Assembly (NCBI GenBank): GCA_026713865.1
Contig: JAPONQ010000051.1
Coordinates: forward strand, 62,001-126,000
Direction: 5' to 3'
DNA from: Chloroflexota bacterium
Lineage (GTDB): Bacteria; Chloroflexota; Dehalococcoidia; UBA2979
Length of the DNA stretch: 64,000 bases
A model generated the notes under the pieces. That model saw nothing but the letters and a program-made list of their open reading frames with translations, ran no database searches and had not been told where the DNA came from. Positions 58,995 through 64,000 of this stretch are shown here, piece by piece (positions within the stretch are counted from its first letter, which is position 1; each line of letters starts with the position of its first letter). A program made the translations under genes and the position numbers.

Positions 58995-59636
58995 CTAGCG
59001 AGCCGCCTGCTGGGCCACGACGGCGCGCCGCTCTTCCATTCGCCTCTGGAGCCGCCGCCAGTGATAGAGGACGCGCGACTCGAGCTGCTTCGGCGTATCC
59101 GAGTTTCTGACGTGCACGTCGGCGCGCTCGAGACGCTCCTTGGTCGAGATCTGCGAGTTGATGCGGGCGCGCGCCGCCTGCTCGGACATTCCGTTGCGCT
59201 TGCGCAGCCGATCGACGGCGCGACCGATCGTGGTGCTGACGACCCACACCTCGTCGACCAGACCCGTCCACTCCGCCTCGATCAGGACGGCCGCCTCGAG
59301 CACGATGACCCCCCCGGGGTCCCGCTCACGGTAGGCGGCGATCTCCTCCTCGGCCAGCCGCTGGATCTCGGGCCAGCTGATGTCGGTGAGCCGCTCCATC
59401 TGCTCGGGATCACCGAAGACCTTGCCACCCAGCACGCGACGATTGATGGTCCCGTCCTCGGCGACGACGTCGTGCCCGAAGGCATTCACAACCTTCTGGA
59501 AGCCGGGCGATCCGGGCTCGTAGACGCGGTGACCGAGACGATCCGCATCAATCACGACCGCACCGAGCGACTTCAGGTGCTCGGCGACCGCCGACTTCCC
59601 GGACGCGATCCCACCGGTCAGTCCGATCGTGGTCAT
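58995..59636 (-). CDS. coaE: Dephospho-CoA kinase
   Basis: Last step of coenzyme A synthesis. 213 residues from the ATG at 59636 (11 codons into the open frame). P-loop [11 protein letters not shown] (6-16 region), [14 protein letters not shown] substrate site, and the lid [17 protein letters not shown]. The C-terminal 25 residues ([12 protein letters not shown]) form an additional basic helix. It lies between etfA and the CbbQ gene on the same strand, consistent with the acyl-CoA emphasis of this part of the window. Confidence 0.94.
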   Translation of the reverse strand: MTTIGLTGGIASGKSAVAEHLKSLGAVVIDADRLGHRVYEPGSPGFQKVVNAFGHDVVAEDGTINRRVLGGKVFGDPEQMERLTDISWPEIQRLAEEEIAAYRERDPGGVIVLEAAVLIEAEWTGLVDEVWVVSTTIGRAVDRLRKRNGMSEQAARARINSQISTKERLERADVHVRNSDTPKQLESRVLYHWRRLQRRMEERRAVVAQQAAR

Positions 59637-59784
59637 CGATTGCTCCCGGGTGAGGACGCCCGCAACCACCGACGAAGGCAGCGGACGAGGGTGTTATGCG
59701 ATTGTAGACGACGCTACGAGGCGCCGCCAGACACAACGGCACCGGCGGGCGGGGCCCGGAGGGGGTTCCCCGCCCGCGGCAGGC

Positions 59785-60753
59785 CTACTCCTTGAGCGCC
59801 TCGATCAGGGCCGGGACGACCTCCTTGTAGTCTCCGACGATCCCCCAGCGCGACGCCTTGAAGATGTTCGCATCCGGATCGCGGTTGACGGCGACGATGG
59901 TCTTGGAGCCGCTGCAGCCGGCCATGTGCTGGCTCGCGCCCGAGATCGCGATCGCCACATAGAGGTCGGGCGTCACGACCTTGCCAGTGAGCCCCACCTG
60001 CTGCGAGACCGGGTACCAGCCGAGGTCGCAGGCGGCGCGGGAGGCGCCGACGGCCGCCTTGTCGGTGCCAATCGTCGCCGCCAGCTCCTCCACGACCCCG
60101 AAGCCCTCAGGACCGCCGAGCCCGCGTCCGCCGGAGACGACGATCGGCGCGTCCTGCAGTTGCAGCCCCTCGGCGACCGCCAGTTCACGCCCCGTGATCT
60201 GCGTTCGGCTGTCGCCGGCCGCCGGGAGCTCCACGAGCTCGCCCGAAGCCCCCTCGCGGGGGGGCAGCGGATCCTGCGACTTCGCGCGGACGGTGGCGAT
60301 GGCCGGCGCCGTCGCGAAGCTGTACGTCGCGTTCGCGTTCCCGCCGTAGCAGGGGCGCGTCACCTTGAGCGTCCCCGCGTCGTCCTCCAGCGCGATGCAG
60401 TCCATCCCGACGGCCGTGTCGAGCCCGAAGGCGAGCCGGGGTCCGAGATCGCGGCCGGCGCTGGACTGCGCCATCAGCACGACATCCGCGGAGGACTGCC
60501 CCACGGCCTCGCGCACGGCCTCGGCCCACTGGTCGGGCCGGAACTCGTCGTAGCCGGCGTCCGAGGAGACGAAGGCCCGCGCCGCTCCCGCCTCGAAGGC
60601 GCCCGCAGCCGCCTCGGCGGAGCGGGCGCCGAGCAGCGTCACGGCGACATCACCGCCGTCGGCGAGGCGGCTCGCCGCCCCCAGCAGCTCGGCGGTCGTT
60701 GAGTCGATCCCCCCTGCCTCGAGCTCTCCCACCACCAGCACGTTGCGTGCCAT
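59785..60753 (-). CDS. etfA: Electron transfer flavoprotein alpha subunit
   Basis: 322 residues from the ATG at 60753, after AAAGGACGG. C-terminal FAD domain with [23 protein letters not shown], the signature [16 protein letters not shown] and [11 protein letters not shown]-terminal domain pairs with EtfB. Transfers electrons from acyl-CoA dehydrogenases to the quinone pool, here probably via the FeS membrane protein upstream in the same unit. 39 bases separate it from etfB. Confidence 0.96.
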   Translation of the reverse strand: MARNVLVVGELEAGGIDSTTAELLGAASRLADGGDVAVTLLGARSAEAAAGAFEAGAARAFVSSDAGYDEFRPDQWAEAVREAVGQSSADVVLMAQSSAGRDLGPRLAFGLDTAVGMDCIALEDDAGTLKVTRPCYGGNANATYSFATAPAIATVRAKSQDPLPPREGASGELVELPAAGDSRTQITGRELAVAEGLQLQDAPIVVSGGRGLGGPEGFGVVEELAATIGTDKAAVGASRAACDLGWYPVSQQVGLTGKVVTPDLYVAIAISGASQHMAGCSGSKTIVAVNRDPDANIFKASRWGIVGDYKEVVPALIEALKE

Positions 60754-60792
60754 CAGGCCGTCCTTTCTGAGCACCCCCGGGCGGCGCCCGCC

Positions 60793-61596
60793 CTAGAGGA
60801 TTTTCGCCTCGCGCAGCTTCGCGACGAGACCCTCTGCCTTCTCCTGTGCGGTATCGCCGTCGATCAACTCGACCTCTCCTCCGACTTCGGGGATGAAGAG
60901 GCGCTCGAGCTTGAGCCGCGATCCGGCCTCGCCCACCGTCGACGGGTCAAGGTCGAGATCGGCCGCGCTCCAGCTCGTGACCGTCTTGCGCGCCGCCCGC
61001 ATGATCTGCTGCAGCTTCGGGTAGCGCGGGTCGCCGAGTTCGTTGGAGACGGTGACAACGGCCGGAAGCGGCATGTCGACCGACTCGAAGCCGTCCGCCA
61101 TCACGCGCGTCGCCGACATCCGGCCGTCCGTGACCTGCACATCCTTGGCGATGATCGCCGCCGGCCAGCCGAGCAGCGTCGCGATGCCGAGCCCCACCTG
61201 TCCCATGTCCCAATCGGCGGCCTGCCGCCCGCAGAAGACGGCGTCCACGTCGCCGAGCTTCTGAACCGCCGTTGAGAGCACACGCGCGGTCGTGTAGGAG
61301 TCGCCGCCGAGAAAGGCCGGATCATCCAGCAGCAGTCCCTCGTCGGCTCCCATCGCCAGCACCTGCTTGATCGCCGCCTGGGCGCTCTCCTGGCCCATCG
61401 AGACGACGGTGATCTTCACGTCCTCCGACGCCTCCTTGATGCGCAGCGCCGCCTCAGCGGCGATCGCATCGAACTGGGAGAGCACCGGCGCGATGCCGGG
61501 CGCCGGCACCACGGCGTTCGTCGACGCATCGATCCTGAACGCCGACGGCGGCGTTTCCGGGTCCGGAATCTGCTTCGCGCAGACCACAAAGTGCAT
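60793..61596 (-). CDS. etfB: Electron transfer flavoprotein beta subunit
   Basis: 267 residues from the ATG at 61596 (another ATG two codons earlier). N-terminal VCAKQIPDPE, AMP-binding DSYTTARVL and GRQAADWDMGQVG, and the ETF-beta signature DMPLPAVVTVSNELGDPRYP. No cue for an extra bifurcating FAD or iron-sulphur site is obvious. It lies before etfA and after the membrane FeS protein gene. Confidence 0.96.
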   Translation of the reverse strand: MHFVVCAKQIPDPETPPSAFRIDASTNAVVPAPGIAPVLSQFDAIAAEAALRIKEASEDVKITVVSMGQESAQAAIKQVLAMGADEGLLLDDPAFLGGDSYTTARVLSTAVQKLGDVDAVFCGRQAADWDMGQVGLGIATLLGWPAAIIAKDVQVTDGRMSATRVMADGFESVDMPLPAVVTVSNELGDPRYPKLQQIMRAARKTVTSWSAADLDLDPSTVGEAGSRLKLERLFIPEVGGEVELIDGDTAQEKAEGLVAKLREAKIL

Positions 61597-61614
61597 GAGC
61601 ACGCTCCTTGTCGT

Positions 61615-61653
61615 GGACCCTCCCGGGTCCGTGCCCGGGCGGCGAAGCCGCCC
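61615..61653 (-). other. Two adjacent stem-loops between the FeS oxidoreductase and etfB
   Basis: GGACCC/GGGTCC (61615-61630, 4-base loop) and GGGCGGC/GCCGCCC (61637-61653, GAA loop) occupy the 104-base gap after the upstream gene and before etfB. They could end or process the upstream message, or stabilise the etfBA part. Confidence 0.45.
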
Positions 61654-61700
61654 CTGTTCCTAGCCGGCGCGGTCCGGGTGCGGCGGCGCACCACCCGCGG

Positions 61701-63953
61701 CTACTCGTGCGACCCGTCTCCGCTCGCCTCCCCGGCGTCCGTGCCAAGCACGGAGCGCTCGAGCAACTCGGCGATGTCGAACGGGCGAATGCGCCCCGCC
61801 TCCTCCGGCTCCACGGCGGGGACGCCGTCCTCGAACATCTGGATGCAGAACGGGCAGTTGGAGATCACCTCGCCGGCGCCGGTGGCCGCGGCCTCCTCGG
61901 AGCGGACGTGATTGACGCGCCTCTCCCCGATCTCCTCCTGCCACATGTTGCCGCCGCCCGCACCGCAGCAGAGCCCGCGGCTGCGCGAGCGCTCCATCTC
62001 GGTCACCGACGCGCCGGGGATCACGGCCAGGATCTCGCGCGGTGCCTCATAGACGCCGTTCAGGCGGCCGAGGTAGCAGGAGTCGTGGTAGGTGACGCTC
62101 GTCTCCACCTCGTGCTTCGGGACGAGCGCGCCCTCGCCGAGCGCCCGCGCCAGGAACTCGGTGTGGTGAAGCACCTCGAAGTGGGCACCCCACTGCGGAT
62201 ACTCGTTCTTGAAGGTGTTGAAGCAGTGCGGGCAGTTGGTGATCACCTTCTGCACGTTTTTTTGCTGGAAGGTCTCCGCGAGCTGCTGCGCCAGGATCTG
62301 GTAGAGGTACTCGTTGCCCAGTCGCCGCGCCGGATCCCCGTTGCAGGTCTCCTCCTGTCCCAACACACCGAACGAGGAGCCGGCTTCGCGCAGCAAACGG
62401 AAGACCGACTGCGTGATCGGGAGGTTGCGCTCCACCAGCGCACCGGAACAGCCGACCCAGTAGAGGTACTCCTGCGAGCCGTCAAAGATCGGCACGTCGC
62501 CGAGTCCCTCCATCCACGTCGTGCGCTCGAGCGCCGTGCCGCGCCAGGGGTGGCCGCGCATCTCCATGTTCTCGAGAGCCGCCTGCGCCGTTGGCGGGAC
62601 GCGCGCCTCGTCCATCACCAGGTAGCGCCGCATGTCGACGATCGTCGGGACGTGCTCGATCAGAACCGGGCACTCCTGCACGCACGCGCCGCAGGTGCGG
62701 CAGGCCCAGAGTGTCTCGTCGCGAATCACCTCGCCGACCATCTCCACCTGCGACACGGAGCGGACGTCGCCGCCCTCGTGGCCGGCACGTTGCAGCGCGG
62801 GCCCCACCTCAGCGAGATGGCCCTTGAGATCCTGGATCAGATGCATCGGCGAGAGAGGCTGACCCGCGAGATTGGCCGGGCAGACGGCGGTACAGCGGCC
62901 GCAGCGCACGCAGGCGTCGAGCTCAAAGAGCTGCTTCCAGGTGAAGTCCTGGATCTGGCCGACGCCAAAGACCTCGCGCTCCTCGATGTTCTCGATCGTC
63001 GTCAGGCGACCGGGGGAGTCGCGGCGCAGCAGATACGCGTTGACGGGAGCGAAGACGATGTGATCGAGCTTGGTGAAGACGACCAGCCCGAGCCAGCCGA
63101 AGGCGAGCGCGACGTGAGTCCACCAGCTCAAACGATGCGCCGTGAGCAGGTGGTCCTCCCGGAACTCGAAGAGGTGGAGGAGCTCGGCGAACCCCCACGA
63201 GACAAAGGACCAGCGGGCCCAGTCCGGGTGTGCGGCGAGTTCGTCGGCGGTGATGCGCAGGGCCTCGACCACGAACCCGGTTGCAAGCACGAGCGCAAGC
63301 CCTGCCAGGATCAGGTGATCCTCGAGGCGCTCGTCCCACCGGACACGGGCGTAGTCGTCAAAGTAGCGGCGGTAGAGCATCATCCCCACGCCGATGAGCC
63401 CGATCAGACCGAAGAGATCGCCGTAGAAGGAGAAGAAGAGATAGTAGTCGCCCCGCAAGAAGTCGAGGGGCGTGTCGTCCTGCAGCGCGACCTGCGCCGT
63501 GACGGCGGTGAGGACGACGATCGAGGAGAAGATCGCCCAGTGCGCGATCCCGGCGAAGCGATCGCGGCGCAGGCGATCCTGCGCCAGGCCGAGGCGAACG
63601 GCGTTCCACAGGCGCCTGTCGATCCCCTCGAGGACACCTGGCACCGGCTGCCCGAGCGCCCACAGCGTCGCATGGCGCGCGAAGCCGTAGGCCAGTAGCC
63701 CCGTCAGCGCGGCGAGGAAGACGTAGACCGCCCACGCCTGGCTGACGTTGAAGAAGATCTCCCGCTCGGCACGCGGCGCGTCGGTGGCGAAGGCCGCCGC
63801 CAGCGCCGCCGCAGCGATCACCCCCGCACCCGCGACCGCTGCGGCCGGGCCCCACAGGCGATCGACGCTGTGACGAGCCGCCGTCGCCGGCTGCCCGCTG
63901 CGCCCGTCGGCCGAGAGCTCGCCGCCCGGAATCGCCGCGGAGGCGTCCTGCAT
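61701..63953 (-). CDS. Membrane FeS oxidoreductase (ETF:menaquinone oxidoreductase, EMO type)
   Basis: 750 residues. The first 300 contain about six membrane segments (e.g. ALTGLLAYGFAR, IFSSIVVLTAVTA, LFGLIGLIGVGMMLY, LILAGLALVLATGF), a NarI/DUF224-like b-heme module. Two [4Fe-4S] motifs follow: CVRCGRCTAVCP (C348-C358) and CRTCGACVQECP (C418-C428). Two CCG domains complete the protein: GCSG (502) to NCPHC (573-577), and C626 to LCCGAGGG (661-668) and NCPFC (699-703). This is the architecture of membrane FeS proteins encoded with etfBA that pass electrons from ETF to (mena)quinone. It is upstream of etfB on the same strand. Confidence 0.9.
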   Translation of the reverse strand: MQDASAAIPGGELSADGRSGQPATAARHSVDRLWGPAAAVAGAGVIAAAALAAAFATDAPRAEREIFFNVSQAWAVYVFLAALTGLLAYGFARHATLWALGQPVPGVLEGIDRRLWNAVRLGLAQDRLRRDRFAGIAHWAIFSSIVVLTAVTAQVALQDDTPLDFLRGDYYLFFSFYGDLFGLIGLIGVGMMLYRRYFDDYARVRWDERLEDHLILAGLALVLATGFVVEALRITADELAAHPDWARWSFVSWGFAELLHLFEFREDHLLTAHRLSWWTHVALAFGWLGLVVFTKLDHIVFAPVNAYLLRRDSPGRLTTIENIEEREVFGVGQIQDFTWKQLFELDACVRCGRCTAVCPANLAGQPLSPMHLIQDLKGHLAEVGPALQRAGHEGGDVRSVSQVEMVGEVIRDETLWACRTCGACVQECPVLIEHVPTIVDMRRYLVMDEARVPPTAQAALENMEMRGHPWRGTALERTTWMEGLGDVPIFDGSQEYLYWVGCSGALVERNLPITQSVFRLLREAGSSFGVLGQEETCNGDPARRLGNEYLYQILAQQLAETFQQKNVQKVITNCPHCFNTFKNEYPQWGAHFEVLHHTEFLARALGEGALVPKHEVETSVTYHDSCYLGRLNGVYEAPREILAVIPGASVTEMERSRSRGLCCGAGGGNMWQEEIGERRVNHVRSEEAAATGAGEVISNCPFCIQMFEDGVPAVEPEEAGRIRPFDIAELLERSVLGTDAGEASGDGSHE

Positions 63954-64000
63954 CTCGCGCTCCCTCTCTCTCCCGGTCGACCCCGCCCGAGCCGGGCGTG

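Noticed and set aside
62257-62263. Run of seven A (minus strand) in the FeS oxidoreductase gene as a frameshift or disruption
   Set aside because: The zero frame stays open through CAA AAA AAC and all downstream CCG motifs are in frame, so the gene is intact and the run is ordinary Gln-Lys-Asn coding.

Overview
The window is a very GC-rich bacterial chromosome segment, densely packed with genes and rich in GTG starts and 4-base ATGA overlaps. No rRNA, tRNA, CRISPR array, insertion sequence or prophage was recognised, and no gap between genes exceeds 300 bases. Gene content (a full F-type ATP synthase operon followed by murA and mreB, Rex, an amt-PII-glnD cassette, an SCO1664-family protein, a crotonyl-CoA reductase-type enzyme, many CoA-transferase and ETF genes, a variant ClpS) suggests a free-living, respiring, acyl-CoA-degrading organism. 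A Chloroflexota lineage (Thermomicrobia or Dehalococcoidia/SAR202-like) or a deep Actinomycetota lineage fits best; the sequence alone does not decide between them.

Layout. 0-5.4 kb: variant ClpS, an acyl-CoA ligase, two half-size TauE/SafE exporters, a Na+/Ca2+-type exchanger and NhaA. 5.5-10.5 kb: four CaiB/BaiF CoA-transferase genes forming two copies of a two-gene unit. 10.7-18.2 kb: single housekeeping and transport genes (PPOX-fold oxidoreductase, stand-alone GGQ protein, ArgC, two MFS carriers, DUF6159-like protein, HAD hydrolase, Ogt). 18.3-20.6 kb: an HpcH/HpaI aldolase, then a small PD-(D/E)XK protein convergent with a Dam-type methyltransferase. 20.7-25.1 kb: nitrogen cassette amt-glnB-glnD, preceded by six direct repeats spaced exactly 11 bp. 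25.2-33.9 kb: Nudix, Ccr-like reductase, 3-hydroxyisobutyrate dehydrogenase family, Cys-rich mini-protein, thiolase/DUF35 pair, inositol-phosphatase family, SCO1664 family, DehI family, VanZ. 34-47.4 kb: Rex (apparently starting at ATT), then on the minus strand murI-pyrF-DUF151, the ATP synthase operon (atpI/Z-B-E-F-H-A-G-D-C), murA and mreB. 47.4-51.6 kb: MoxR-DUF58-DUF4129 envelope operon. 51.7-54.7 kb: DinB-like protein, CinA, MBL hydrolase. 54.7-64 kb (all minus): a membrane FeS oxidoreductase of the ETF:menaquinone oxidoreductase type, EtfB, EtfA, CoaE, a CbbQ/NorQ AAA+ protein and a very large NorD-like VWA protein whose N-terminus is a regular array of about 37-residue repeats.

How it fits together. 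Acyl-CoA chemistry dominates: ligation, CoA transfer, thiolysis, Ccr-type reduction, and electron transfer from acyl-CoA dehydrogenases through EtfAB to a membrane quinone reductase. That feeds a respiratory chain and the H+-type ATP synthase encoded nearby. The nitrogen cassette carries the clearest cis-regulatory signal in the window. The items most worth following up are the 11-bp-phased repeat array before amt, the orphan NorQ/NorD-like pair, the duplicated CoA-transferase pairs with one subunit lacking the catalytic Asp, the miniature methylase/nuclease pair, and two genes that appear to start at ATT or ATC.
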